Positions 34,420 to 43,247 of a stretch of 64,000 nucleotides of DNA are shown one piece after another; within the stretch, counting starts at the first letter, position 1; each line of letters begins with the position of its first letter. A program made the translations under genes and the position numbers. A model generated the notes under the pieces. That model was not told the DNA's origin and did not search any database. It saw only the letters and a list, made by a program, of their open reading frames with translations. Source of the stretch: Leifsonia sp. 466MF (GTDB lineage: Bacteria; Actinomycetota; Actinomycetes; Actinomycetales; Microbacteriaceae); NCBI RefSeq assembly GCF_900100265.1, contig NZ_LT629696.1, forward strand, positions 434,001-498,000, given 5' to 3'.

Positions 34420-35504
34420 CAGCTACCGCTGGAGAGCTGGATCTTCTGAAGCCAGTCGCTGAGGTGCTTAGTCACGACCGACCAGTCGATGTCCTGCTTG
34501 TCGATGCTGTGCAAGGCGGCCGCCTTGTCACCGAGCTCCTTGACCGCTGCCGAGTTGACCGGCGTGTCGTTGTTGGTCGCGTTCACGAAATCGACTTGGA
34601 AGTTCGTCGACCCGAACCAGTCGATGAAGGCTTTCGCCGCTGCGGCGTGCGAGCTGCCCTTTACCAGGCCGGCACCGGTCTGCACGTAGGGCGATCCGCC
34701 CTTCGTGTTCACCGTCGCGAGTTCGAGCTTGTTGTCGGATGCGCCGGTCTGGATTCCGCCGAGCCAGCTGACCACGATCGGCTGCGCGCCGGATGTGACC
34801 CAGTTCCAGTCGAACTTCTGACCAGCGGAGACCGCGAAGGAGTTGGCCTCGATCTTGCTCAGCACATCCCATCCCTTCTGGGACACCGTGCCGGTCGCGT
34901 GGTCGGTGTATCGCCAGAGGATGCCGACAGCCGCCGCTTGTCCGGTCTGGCCGGTGATGGAAGGGAACACGAACTTGTTCTTGTACTCGGGTTTCGCGAG
35001 GTCTTCCCAGCTTTTCGGTGCGTCTGCCGCTGACATCTTGGCCGTGTTGTAGGCGATCACGATCGGCGTCTGGGTGGCGAGGGTGAAGTCCTTGTCCGAC
35101 CCACGGAGATTCTTGGGAACGTCATCGGTCCAGGAGGGCGTGTAGGGCTGAAGGATTCCAGCGTTCGCCACCTGGGTGAGCTGAGCCTCACCGAGGCCCA
35201 GGACGACGTCGGCCTGGGTGTTGTTCTTCTCCGCGAGAAGGCGGTTCGTCAGATCCCCGCCGCCGCCCGAGACGAACGTCACGGTGATCCCGAGATCGTC
35301 CTTGGCTCGCTTGACCATGTACTCCCCGCGCGCGTCGGATCCCTGGGGCGAGTAGACGACGATCGTCTGGCCACGCACCGAGGTCGGAGTCGCGTCAGCG
35401 GACGAGGCCCCTGTTGCTGGTCCGGATGAGCATCCTGTCAGGGCGACGGCGAGGACGGCTGTGATGCCGATGACGGCGGCGATGGTGCGGAGTCGGGAGG
35501 ACAT
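34419..35504 (-). CDS. ABC transporter substrate-binding lipoprotein (FbpA/ThiB/PhnS-like)
   Basis: A 361-residue lipoprotein with lipobox ALTGCSS near residue 24. The mature domain begins GQTIVVYSPQGSDARGEYMV and contains the class signatures ADVVLGLGEAQLTQ, YNTAKMS…SWEDLAKPEYKNKFVFP and SHAAAAKAFIDWF. This type-2 family binds ferric ion, thiamine, polyamines or phosphonates; the ligand cannot be read from sequence. ATG 35504 follows GAAAGG. It is the first gene of a six-gene operon reading leftward. Confidence 0.88.
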   Translation of the reverse strand: MSSRLRTIAAVIGITAVLAVALTGCSSGPATGASSADATPTSVRGQTIVVYSPQGSDARGEYMVKRAKDDLGITVTFVSGGGGDLTNRLLAEKNNTQADVVLGLGEAQLTQVANAGILQPYTPSWTDDVPKNLRGSDKDFTLATQTPIVIAYNTAKMSAADAPKSWEDLAKPEYKNKFVFPSITGQTGQAAAVGILWRYTDHATGTVSQKGWDVLSKIEANSFAVSAGQKFDWNWVTSGAQPIVVSWLGGIQTGASDNKLELATVNTKGGSPYVQTGAGLVKGSSHAAAAKAFIDWFGSTNFQVDFVNATNNDTPVNSAAVKELGDKAAALHSIDKQDIDWSVVTKHLSDWLQKIQLSSGS

Positions 35505-35593
35505 GGTGGCCTTTCGGTCGAAGTGTGGGTGCTCTAACGCTCGCCAGATCCGGTGAACAGCGCACAAACAGACGGCCACATCGAGGTGAAAGC

Positions 35594-35621
35594 GTGGGAA
35601 CGATCCCGGGACCGTTCCCAC
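35594..35621 (-). promoter_or_regulatory. Perfect dyad between nagB and the phosphoester-type ABC operon
   Basis: GTGGGAACG at 35594-35602 pairs with CGTTCCCAC at 35613-35621, and the centre is itself the palindrome TCCCGGGA. The paired GGGAACGATCCC and GGGACCGTTCCC resemble two overlapping LacI-type operators. It also directly follows the nagB stop, so it may be a terminator. Both uses are possible. Confidence 0.55.
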
Positions 35622-35631
35622 CACAATGACC

Positions 35632-36417
35632 TCAAAGAACCTGCCACCGCGGCTTGTTCGCGTAGGCATACCGGTAGTACTCGAGGTTCTCCAGCCGCGA
35701 CGCGGCCGCCTCGTCGACGATCACTGTGGCATGCTCGTGCAGCTGGATCGTCGACGCCGGAAGGCGCGACGTGACCGGACCTTCGACGGCGCCAGCGATC
35801 GCTTCTGCCTTGCTCGCGCCGAAAGCGAGCAGAAGGAGCCGTCGGGCTTTCAGGATGGTGCCAAGGCCTTGAGTGATGCAGTGAGTGGGTACCTCTTCGA
35901 GTGATGCGAAGAAGCGCGCGTTGTCGGCTCGGGTCTGGGCGGTGAGGGTCTTCACCCGGGTGCGTGACGCGAGGGAGGAGCCCGGCTCGTTGAACCCGAT
36001 GTGACCGTCGGTTCCGACCCCGAGAATCTGCGCGTCGATGCCCCCTGCGGTCGTGATGGCTTCTTCGTAACGTGCGCCGGAATGCTCGATTCGATCTGCC
36101 GAGCCGTCCGGGACCTGAACGAGCGACGGATTCAGCCCCAGGGGTCCGATCACTTCGCGATCGATGACCGCTCGGTAGCTTTCCGGGTGGCCGGTCTGCA
36201 GCCCGACGTATTCGTCCAGCGCGAACCCGCGGATCCGGGAGACGTCCAGGCGGGCCGCCTTCACGCTGGCGGCGAGAGCCTGGTAGACCGGCCGGGGTGT
36301 GGATCCGGTTGCCAGGCCGAGGACCGCATTCGGTCTGCGCCTGATGAGTTCGTGCAGCACCTCCGCGGCAAGCGTTCCCGCGACGTATTGATTGCTCACC
36401 ACGATGACTTCGGTCAC
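35632..36417 (-). CDS. nagB: Glucosamine-6-phosphate deaminase (first paralogue)
   Basis: A 261-residue NagB-type isomerase/deaminase converting glucosamine 6-phosphate to fructose 6-phosphate and ammonia. Signatures: LGLATGSTPRPVY for phosphate binding, FALDEYVGLQ with the catalytic Asp, GVGTDGHIGFNEPGSSL with Asp/His and Glu, and CITQGLGTIL. The GTG at 36417 follows GAAGGGAA and is preferred over an in-frame codon at 36450. It is the last gene of the oxidoreductase–ABC importer operon reading leftward. Confidence 0.9.
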   Translation of the reverse strand: MTEVIVVSNQYVAGTLAAEVLHELIRRRPNAVLGLATGSTPRPVYQALAASVKAARLDVSRIRGFALDEYVGLQTGHPESYRAVIDREVIGPLGLNPSLVQVPDGSADRIEHSGARYEEAITTAGGIDAQILGVGTDGHIGFNEPGSSLASRTRVKTLTAQTRADNARFFASLEEVPTHCITQGLGTILKARRLLLLAFGASKAEAIAGAVEGPVTSRLPASTIQLHEHATVIVDEAAASRLENLEYYRYAYANKPRWQVL

Positions 36418-36476
36418 AGGTGTTCCCTTCGATGTGGGAGATCCGGGCACAACCGTGACGGTTGACCGGTGCTGGA

Positions 36477-37358
36477 TCAGACGGCGCCGTAGGACAGGCC
36501 AGAGACCAGACGACGCTGGAACAGGGCGGCCAGGATCAGGACGGGGATGGTGCCGACGGTGATCGCGGCGGCCATCTGCCCGAAGTCCGTGCCGGCGATG
36601 GAGATGAAGAAGTTCACCGTCGTGGGGTAGGTGCGGGCATTCACCGACGTCAGGAACTGAGCGAACGCGAACTCATTCCAGGTCTGGATGACGAGGAGCA
36701 GGGCGGTCGAGACGATGCCCGGACCGAGAAGCCGGAAGTGGACGGTCCACAGGATGCGCCACCGGGACGCGCCATCCAACTGCGCCGCTTCGTCAATCTC
36801 GACCGGGATATCGCGCATGAACCCGCGAAGCATCCACACCGCGAGCGGGACGTTCATGGTGAGCGTGGCGATGATGAGGATCCACGGGGTGTCCAGAAGG
36901 TGGATGAACTGGGTGATCAGGAAGAAGGGGATGACCACGGCGATCGCAGGGATCATCCGGAACGACAGGATGTTCAGCGCGACGGAGCGTTCCTTCCTCA
37001 GGCCGAACCGGGTCAGTCCGTAGGCGGCCATGAGGGCCAGGAACAGGGACGGAATCACCGAGCCGATGGTGACGACGATGCTGTTCTGGATGTAGCCGCC
37101 CATGTGGTTCTCGACGAACAGGTCGGTGTAGTTGTTCAGCGTCGGGGTGAAGATGAAGTTCAGGGGCTGGAGCACGTCCCTCTTCAGCTTGAACGAGGAG
37201 GAGACGGCGAACAGGGCGGGGAAGAGGGAGATCAGTGACCAGATGATGACGACCGCGTAGATCAGGGCTGCCGACCAACGCCGTTTGCGGCGCACTCGAG
37301 GGGCGGGCTGGGTCTGTGGCGACGTTTGTGGGGGAGCGGTTTCGGTGAGGGTGGTCAT
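36477..37358 (-). CDS. Sugar ABC transporter permease (MalG type)
   Basis: A 293-residue inner-membrane protein with about six helices. The N-terminus is a cytosolic Pro/Thr-rich stretch, the first helix is AALIYAVVIIWSLISLFPALFAV, and the EAA loop is EIDEAAQLDGASRWRILW. This is typical of CUT1-family MalG/UgpE permeases. The ATG overlaps the stop of the partner permease by 4 bases. It is part of the operon from 40747 to 35632. Confidence 0.9.
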   Translation of the reverse strand: MTTLTETAPPQTSPQTQPAPRVRRKRRWSAALIYAVVIIWSLISLFPALFAVSSSFKLKRDVLQPLNFIFTPTLNNYTDLFVENHMGGYIQNSIVVTIGSVIPSLFLALMAAYGLTRFGLRKERSVALNILSFRMIPAIAVVIPFFLITQFIHLLDTPWILIIATLTMNVPLAVWMLRGFMRDIPVEIDEAAQLDGASRWRILWTVHFRLLGPGIVSTALLLVIQTWNEFAFAQFLTSVNARTYPTTVNFFISIAGTDFGQMAAAITVGTIPVLILAALFQRRLVSGLSYGAV

Positions 37359-38287
37359 CCTTGCAGCCCTTCTGCTCGCTTGAGGTACCTGGTGACGAAT
37401 TGGGAGACGAGTATGACCAGGATCAGGAGAAGTACGGCGATGGCCGACGCTCTCCCGATCCATCCGGAGGTGTAGAGGCCGTAGTGGAAGATCATCAGCC
37501 CGAGCGTCTCCGTCGCCTTGCCGGGGCCGCCCTGGGTGAGGGCGTACGCGGTGTCGAAGACTTTGACGGAGTCGATCAGGCGCAGTGCGACCACCAGGCC
37601 GAAGATCGGCTGGAGCATCGGGAAGGTGATGTGGCGGAATACCTGCCAGGCGTTCGCCCCATCGATCTGTGCTGCCTCTTTCGGGCGGTAGTCGAGCGAC
37701 CGGATGCCGGCGAACATGATGAGCGCGACGAACGGTGTCCACTGCCAGGTCTCGACGGCGAGGACGGAGAGGAACGCCAGCGGCGGGGATCCGAGCCACG
37801 CCTGATCGAGTCCTAGGGGACGCAGGAACGCGTTGAGTGCTCCATTGAGGTCGTTGAACATCAGGCGCCACAAGAGCCCTGCCATGACCGGAGCCATCAC
37901 CAGAGGGACGAGGAACAGGGTGGTGAACAGCCTGCGACCGACGAGGATGCGATCCAGGAGAAGAGCGAAGATCGTTCCGAGAACGACGGTGGTGGCTGTG
38001 GAGGTGAGCAGGAACGCGATGGTGACACCGACGGCGGGCCAGAAGTTGCCGTCGGAGCCGGAGAGCAGCCGAGTGTAGTTGTCGAAGCCGACGAACTTCG
38101 CACTGGATAGTGGTGTTCCGCGGTTGTAGTCGAAAAGGCTGACGCCGTAGAGGAACAGGCCGGGCAGTACTCCGACGGCCAAGACGACGATCAGGGCGGG
38201 GGCGATGTAGAGACGGCCGGTGCGAGTTGTTCGCCGGGTGAGTTCGTGGGTGAATTGCTTCGGTGCGCTGTCAGTTGTTGCAGTCAC
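37355..38287 (-). CDS. Sugar ABC transporter permease (MalF type)
   Basis: A 310-residue inner-membrane protein, the partner of the MalG-type permease. The first helix is YIAPALIVVLAVGVLPGLFLYG; the EAA loop is PKEAAQIDGANAWQVFRHITFP. The GTG start follows AAAGGA by 7 bases. No matching ATPase gene is found in this cluster, which is common for CUT1 importers that share a general MsmX-type ATPase encoded elsewhere. Confidence 0.9.
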   Translation of the reverse strand: MTATTDSAPKQFTHELTRRTTRTGRLYIAPALIVVLAVGVLPGLFLYGVSLFDYNRGTPLSSAKFVGFDNYTRLLSGSDGNFWPAVGVTIAFLLTSTATTVVLGTIFALLLDRILVGRRLFTTLFLVPLVMAPVMAGLLWRLMFNDLNGALNAFLRPLGLDQAWLGSPPLAFLSVLAVETWQWTPFVALIMFAGIRSLDYRPKEAAQIDGANAWQVFRHITFPMLQPIFGLVVALRLIDSVKVFDTAYALTQGGPGKATETLGLMIFHYGLYTSGWIGRASAIAVLLLILVILVSQFVTRYLKRAEGLQG

Positions 38288-38307
38288 GTCAGGGTCCTTT
38301 GGTGGGA

Positions 38308-38342
38308 CCAGGAAGGGCGGCCGGGGGAACCGCCCTTCCTGG
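38308..38342 (-). other. Perfect hairpin between sugar-binding protein and permease genes
   Basis: CCAGGAAGGGCGG (38308-38320) and its exact complement (38330-38342) form a 13-bp stem with a 9-base loop, directly after the binding-protein stop. In such operons this hairpin usually stabilises the binding-protein mRNA or partly terminates transcription. Confidence 0.7.
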
Positions 38343-38350
38343 AGTGTGAG

Positions 38351-39697
38351 CTAGCCGGCGGCCTTGATATCGGCGCTTGCCTTCTCGAGAGCTTCCTTGG
38401 CAGTGAGCTCCCCAGCGAGGGCTTCCGATCCGTAGTTGCCGATCGTGGTCAGCTTGGAGTCGAGGTTCTCGACCTTGGGCAGCCAGCTGATGCCTTCCTT
38501 AGCCAGGTTGTTTGAGGCGTCGAGCGCCTTGAGCATGGCCGGGTAGTACAGCTTCTGAGCTGCCGTCTGAGGGTTGCTCATCGTGCTGGTGCGCGTCGGA
38601 ACGCCGCCGTCGGAGACGTACGTCTTCGAGGTCGCCTTGGACGTCATGTACTCGATGAACGCCCAGGCGGCGTCCGCGTTCTTGGCGTGCGCGGCCAGGC
38701 TCAGGCCCCAACCGGCCAATGCGCCGTACTGCCCACGCGGACCGGTGGGCGGTGGTACGAAGGCCACCTTGTCTGCGACCGTGGAGGCGTCGGGATCCAG
38801 AATCGAGGGCGCGATCGCGGTTGCGTCGAACCACATCGCCGTGTGACCGGAGGAGAAGGCCGAGAGAGCTTCTTCGTTGGTGTAGCTGCTGACATCCTTC
38901 GGAGCGGTCTTGAGCAGGTCGATGTAGTACTGCAAAGCGGTGACGTTGTCATCCGAGGCGATCTGGTCGGCTCCGGTCTTGGGGTCCCAGAATCCGGTGC
39001 TGAACTGGTACATGATCGTGAGCAGACCCGAGGCGAACTGGATGCCCTTCTGTCCACGCATCGACGTGCCGTACAGGCCCGGCTCCTTGCCGGCAAAGAA
39101 CTGGGCGTCCTTGAGGTATTCCGCCATCGTCTTCGGAGGAGTCTTGTCGTACTTCTTGAAGATGTCTGTGCGGTACCCGATGAATCGCGATTCTCCTGCG
39201 ATCTGAACGCCGTAGGACTTTCCGTTCACCTCCTGCAGGCCCTTGCTGTAGGCGGGGACGATGTCGTTGTAGTCGAAGAACTTGTCGTCGGTCTTCGCAA
39301 GGCGATCGGTGACATCCTGCACGATGCCCTCCTTGGCGAACGAGGACATCCAGAAGCCGTCGACCATCACGGCGTCGTAGGCTGCGTTGTTGCTCTGGTA
39401 GTCGAGCTCGATCTTCTGCTGCAGGCTGTTCTGGTCGACGATGTCCCATCGGACATTGACACCGGTGAGCTTGGTGAACTCGTCGGTCATCTTCTGCATA
39501 GCCTGGGTGCTCGGGTGGGTCTGCGCGGCGATGGTGATGGTGTCGCCGTTGTACTTCTCTTTGATCTTCGCCGCCCAGGCCTTGACCTCGGAACTGGCGG
39601 ACTGTGAGTCTCCGCCGGTTCCTCCGGTCGTGCTACAACCTGTCAGGATGAGCGCGCTTGCTGCGGTGACGGCGAGAATCTTTGAAATTCGTCGCAT
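38351..39697 (-). CDS. Sugar ABC transporter substrate-binding lipoprotein
   Basis: A 448-residue lipoprotein, signal peptide RRISKILAVTAASALILTGCS with the lipobox LTGC. The mature part fits the SBP_bac_1 carbohydrate-binding family (DTITIAAQTHPSTQAM, YDAVMVDGFW, YGVQIAGESRFIGYRTD, AWAFIEYMTS). The ligand is probably an amino sugar or derivative, given the nagB gene in the operon, but this is inference. GAGAGGAA precedes the ATG. Confidence 0.9.
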   Translation of the reverse strand: MRRISKILAVTAASALILTGCSTTGGTGGDSQSASSEVKAWAAKIKEKYNGDTITIAAQTHPSTQAMQKMTDEFTKLTGVNVRWDIVDQNSLQQKIELDYQSNNAAYDAVMVDGFWMSSFAKEGIVQDVTDRLAKTDDKFFDYNDIVPAYSKGLQEVNGKSYGVQIAGESRFIGYRTDIFKKYDKTPPKTMAEYLKDAQFFAGKEPGLYGTSMRGQKGIQFASGLLTIMYQFSTGFWDPKTGADQIASDDNVTALQYYIDLLKTAPKDVSSYTNEEALSAFSSGHTAMWFDATAIAPSILDPDASTVADKVAFVPPPTGPRGQYGALAGWGLSLAAHAKNADAAWAFIEYMTSKATSKTYVSDGGVPTRTSTMSNPQTAAQKLYYPAMLKALDASNNLAKEGISWLPKVENLDSKLTTIGNYGSEALAGELTAKEALEKASADIKAAG

Positions 39698-39730
39698 GGT
39701 GGGGGATTCCTCTCGGTGTTCGGGTGAGTG

Positions 39731-40747
39731 TTACTGGACGACTTCGCTGTTGCCAGACGAGAGCGATCGCTCGATTGCGAACAGCACCTTGTTCACTTGC
39801 ACTCCAGTCGCGAGCGGGGTCTCGGGCTCGTGGCCCCGCTTCAGATCGGAGAGGAAACGACGCGCCATCCACGCAGGGGCGGCACTGTTGATTCCGTCGA
39901 ATACACCGTCGAGCACACCGTCTGTGGTGTGCCGGTCGGTGAAGAATTGGACGCCGCTGCGTCCCACGTCCACGAGAGAGGACGCTTCGGTCCCTACGTA
40001 CTCGTATGTGAAGTCGACTGGCGCCGGGTGGCCTTCGGGAAGCACCCACGCAGAGGTCAGCGAAGACGTGGAGCCGTCTTGGTGAACGGCCAGGGCATGC
40101 ACGACATCCCAGGTGTCCACGCCTCGGCTGGCGAGGACACCTCGGCTTCCCAATGCGAAGACGCGAACGATGTCCGAGCCGGCGAGCCACTGGACGAGGT
40201 CGACCGTGTGCGGCATCAGGAACCAGAGCGGTGAGCTTTTGCCCGCCCAGGCCAACATGCGGGTGGGGACGAAATAGGTGTTGCTGAGGTTCGCCGTTTG
40301 GAAGACCGGACGCCCGGACGATCCGGATTCGATCGCCCGGCGCACCTTCACGAAGGGCGTGTTCCAGCGGTTCTCGAATGCAACCATGCAGTACACGCCG
40401 GCAGTCTCGACGGCTTCACTGATGCGCTGGGTGTCCTCCACCGAGGTGGCGACCGGCTTCTCCAGCATGATCGCCACGCCTCGGTTGGCGAGCGCGACCA
40501 CGGCGTCCGCGTGAAGGAAATCGGGCGTCGCGATGATCGCGGCGTTCGGGCTGACCTGGGCGAAAGCTGTCACCAGGTTGGGCCACACGGGGAACTGGCG
40601 CTCTCCGATCGCTACCCACCCTGCCGGAAAGGCCGGATCGACGAATCCGACAAGTTCGGACTCGGGATCGCCGGCAATGACATCGGCGAAGATTCGCCCG
40701 CGAAGGCCGGCGCCCACAATGAGCACTCTCGGGTTGATGGCGTCCAT
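39731..40747 (-). CDS. Gfo/Idh/MocA-family oxidoreductase
   Basis: A 338-residue NAD(P)-dependent sugar oxidoreductase. The Rossmann motif VLIVGAGLRGRIFA is at the N-terminus and the family signature IMLEKPVATS follows at about residue 95. The C-terminal alpha/beta substrate domain includes MPHTVDLVQWLAG. It is the first gene of an operon that continues with sugar importer and NagB, so it probably oxidises or reduces the imported sugar. Divergent from the ROK regulator gene. Confidence 0.88.
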   Translation of the reverse strand: MDAINPRVLIVGAGLRGRIFADVIAGDPESELVGFVDPAFPAGWVAIGERQFPVWPNLVTAFAQVSPNAAIIATPDFLHADAVVALANRGVAIMLEKPVATSVEDTQRISEAVETAGVYCMVAFENRWNTPFVKVRRAIESGSSGRPVFQTANLSNTYFVPTRMLAWAGKSSPLWFLMPHTVDLVQWLAGSDIVRVFALGSRGVLASRGVDTWDVVHALAVHQDGSTSSLTSAWVLPEGHPAPVDFTYEYVGTEASSLVDVGRSGVQFFTDRHTTDGVLDGVFDGINSAAPAWMARRFLSDLKRGHEPETPLATGVQVNKVLFAIERSLSSGNSEVVQ

Positions 40748-40877
40748 GACATTCCTGTTTCTGTGATCGCCAGCCGCGGTCCTGCTACAGCGGCTGCGGT
40801 GCGGGCAGGTTTACTTGATTCGTCGTACGTTACTCTATGAACTCCGACAATAACAATACGATTTTCGCGTAGATATT

Positions 40878-40899
40878 TTCGATCGTCGAACGATAGAGT
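40878..40899. promoter_or_regulatory. Divergent promoter/operator between oxidoreductase and ROK regulator genes
   Basis: The 159-base intergenic region (40748-40906) turns AT-rich near its right end. TTCGATCGTCGAA at 40878-40890 is a perfect dyad and a likely operator for the ROK repressor. TAGAGT at 40894-40899 is a -10-like hexamer ending 7 bases before the regulator ATG, suggesting a leaderless message. Confidence 0.5.
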
Positions 40900-40906
40900 A
40901 GAAACC

Positions 40907-42121
40907 ATGACGACTCTTTCTCCGCTCCCGTCGACGACGCCGGCGCTGGGCACCCCTGGAAATCTGCTGCAGCTGGTTCGCTCGGGTCATGCCAGATCAC
41001 GATCTGACCTGGCACGAATCACCGGACTGGCGCCTTCCACGGTGGGTCTCCGAGTGAACGACCTGCTGCGCCTGGGCGTGCTGACCGAGACGGGTACCGG
41101 CGCACACGGTGGCCGCAAGGCGCGTCACCTGAAGGTGGATGGGCGCTCCGGGATCGTTGCCGCCGTGGACATCGGCGCCAGCCACGTTCGGGTGGCCATC
41201 GCTGATCTCGCCGGCAATGTGCTCTCTGACGAGCAGCGCTCCTCCGAGCTGATCGACGCCGACCCTGGGATCACCGTCGACCGGTTGTGGAGCGAGATCG
41301 AGGCGATGGCGGTATCGGTAGGGCGTGAGATGTCGACCCTCCGCGGGCTCGCCGTCGGTATCCCGGCCCCCGTCTCCCAACCCGATGGCCGTATCGTGTC
41401 CCCGGCATTCATGCCGTCGTGGAACCAGGTCCGCCTGGCCGACTGGTTCGCACTGCACACCAGCGTCCCCGTGCACGTGGAGAACGATGCGAACCTTTAT
41501 GCCATCGCAGAGTGCCCTGCTGGCGGTGATCTGCACGAAGCCCATGTGCTGGCGGTGAAGTTGGGAACACGAATCGGTAGCGGCATCATCAGCGCAGGCG
41601 TCGTCCACCGTGGCTTCAACGGTGCCGCCGGAGAGATCTCGCACACACGGGCCTCTGGGGAAGCATCGATCCCCTGTTCGTGCAGCGTGCCGAACTGCCT
41701 GGAGTCCGTGGCCAGTGGTGGCGCTCTCGTTGCGCGGCTTCGACAGAGTGGGCGCACCATCGCCGACACGGCCGAACTCGTGCAGCTGGGCGCCGACGGC
41801 GATCCCCAGGTAGTGGAGGTCCTGCGGGAGGCTGGGCGCGAGATCGGCGCCGCCCTCTCGGCTTTCGTGAACTTCTTCAACCCGCACGATGTTGTCCTCG
41901 GCGGGACGATGTCGAACAGTGGACCACTCGTGGCCGCGTTGCGGGCCGAACTCTTCCGCACGTGCCTTCCCCTGGTCACGGAGGACCTGGATGTTCGTTC
42001 CGCACGGATCGACACGGGCCTGGCAAGCATGGGCGGGCTGCGCCTCGCCCTGGATTCGGTGCTTCACCCGCATCGGGTAGACCAGCTGGTCGGAGAGTCC
42101 GAGACCGGCGGAGCACGGTGA
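40907..42121 (+). CDS. ROK-family transcriptional regulator
   Basis: A 404-residue NagC/Mlc-type protein. The N-terminal winged helix-turn-helix is SRSDLARITGLAPSTVGLRV, followed by a ROK ATPase-like sugar-binding domain: AAVDIGASHVRVAIAD, VENDANLYA, GEISHTRA and the zinc motif CSCSVPNCLES. It likely represses the divergent sugar importer operon and responds to an amino sugar or its phosphate. Its stop overlaps the start of the kinase gene by 4 bases (GTGA). Confidence 0.9.
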   Translation: MTTLSPLPSTTPALGTPGNLLQLVRSGHARSRSDLARITGLAPSTVGLRVNDLLRLGVLTETGTGAHGGRKARHLKVDGRSGIVAAVDIGASHVRVAIADLAGNVLSDEQRSSELIDADPGITVDRLWSEIEAMAVSVGREMSTLRGLAVGIPAPVSQPDGRIVSPAFMPSWNQVRLADWFALHTSVPVHVENDANLYAIAECPAGGDLHEAHVLAVKLGTRIGSGIISAGVVHRGFNGAAGEISHTRASGEASIPCSCSVPNCLESVASGGALVARLRQSGRTIADTAELVQLGADGDPQVVEVLREAGREIGAALSAFVNFFNPHDVVLGGTMSNSGPLVAALRAELFRTCLPLVTEDLDVRSARIDTGLASMGGLRLALDSVLHPHRVDQLVGESETGGAR

Positions 42122-43131
42122 GCGCGGACGCCGCCTATATCGGCGTGGATGTCGGCGGCACGACGATCAAAGCGATTGCTGCTGACTCCGGTGGTCATCT
42201 GATCACCTCAACGCGGTCGGCGACCTTCCGAGTCGACGGCAGCGCACTGAAGACCTTGAGCGCCACGATCGATGACCTGCACTCCCGGCTCACAGCATCC
42301 GGGCGGACCGTCGCTGCCGTCGGTGTCTGTACCCCCGGCATCGTCGACCCTGTTGAAGGGGAAGTGCGATTTGCGGCGAACCTCGACTGGGACCGCCTGC
42401 CGCTGGTCGCGATCTTGCGGCGCCGCCATGGCATACCGGTCTTTCTCGAGCACGACGCTCGCACGGCCGCGCTAGCCGAAATTGCCGTCCGGGGGATCTC
42501 TGCGGCGACATCGATCGCGTTCATCCCTCTCGGTACCGGCATTGCAGCAGCGATGTACGACCGGGGCACCCTCATCACTGGTCGGACCGGCGCGAGCGGC
42601 GAGATCGGACACACGATCGTGTATCCGGCAGGTGAGCTCTGCACCTGCGGACAGCACGGATGCGTGGAGGCATACGCCGGGACGGCTTCGATCCGTCGCA
42701 GATATGTGGCCAGGGGCGGCGAGACCATCAGCGTGAAGACCTTGGTCGAGCGCATCGAGGTCGAACCTCTCGCCGCCGCCATCTGGGGAGAGGCGGTCGA
42801 TGCTCTCAGCCGGGGGCTGCACACGACGATTGCTCTCACCGATCCGGAGCTCGTGGTGTTGGGCGGAGGTCTATCTCTTGCCGGATCGAGGCTTCTTGAC
42901 CCGGTACGGACCAAACTGGCGGAGCTGTTCACCTGGCGTGTTGCCCCCACGGTCGTGACTTCGCGATTGGGCCGCGATGCCGGCGTGGTCGGAGCGACCT
43001 TCCTCGCATCGCAGCGCAGCTTTTCGGTGTCGCAGTTGCGCACCTTGTCCGCCGAACTGTCCGCCCGGTCACGGTCGGCGTCGCGTCGGCCCGGGGCCGT
43101 CACGGTTTCAGCCGACGAGCTGGACGCTTAG
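42118..43131 (+). CDS. ROK-family sugar kinase
   Basis: A 337-residue kinase without a DNA-binding domain. GVDVGGTTIKAIAAD is the phosphate-binding loop, HDARTAAL the catalytic Asp region, GEIGHTIVYP and CTCGQHGCVEAYAG the ROK zinc motif, complete with His and three cysteines. It probably phosphorylates glucose, glucosamine or a related hexose, supplying the substrate of NagB. Start is the GTG overlapping the regulator stop; there is no other good start. Confidence 0.88.
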   Translation: MSADAAYIGVDVGGTTIKAIAADSGGHLITSTRSATFRVDGSALKTLSATIDDLHSRLTASGRTVAAVGVCTPGIVDPVEGEVRFAANLDWDRLPLVAILRRRHGIPVFLEHDARTAALAEIAVRGISAATSIAFIPLGTGIAAAMYDRGTLITGRTGASGEIGHTIVYPAGELCTCGQHGCVEAYAGTASIRRRYVARGGETISVKTLVERIEVEPLAAAIWGEAVDALSRGLHTTIALTDPELVVLGGGLSLAGSRLLDPVRTKLAELFTWRVAPTVVTSRLGRDAGVVGATFLASQRSFSVSQLRTLSAELSARSRSASRRPGAVTVSADELDA

Positions 43132-43184
43132 CGGTTAAGACTTCCGGGCGGGCATCCCGTGGCGCGACAGCCACTCGGAAGACG

Positions 43185-43216
43185 CTGCACCGGCCCCGCT
43201 CCGGGGGCCGGTGCAG
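43185..43216. terminator. Bidirectional hairpin terminator
   Basis: CTGCACCGGCCCC and its exact complement form a 13-bp stem with a 6-base loop, between the convergent kinase gene (ends 43131) and APC permease gene (ends 43248). Confidence 0.8.
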
Positions 43217-43247
43217 TCATGGCTTGACCGCTCTCTTCTGAGGAACC

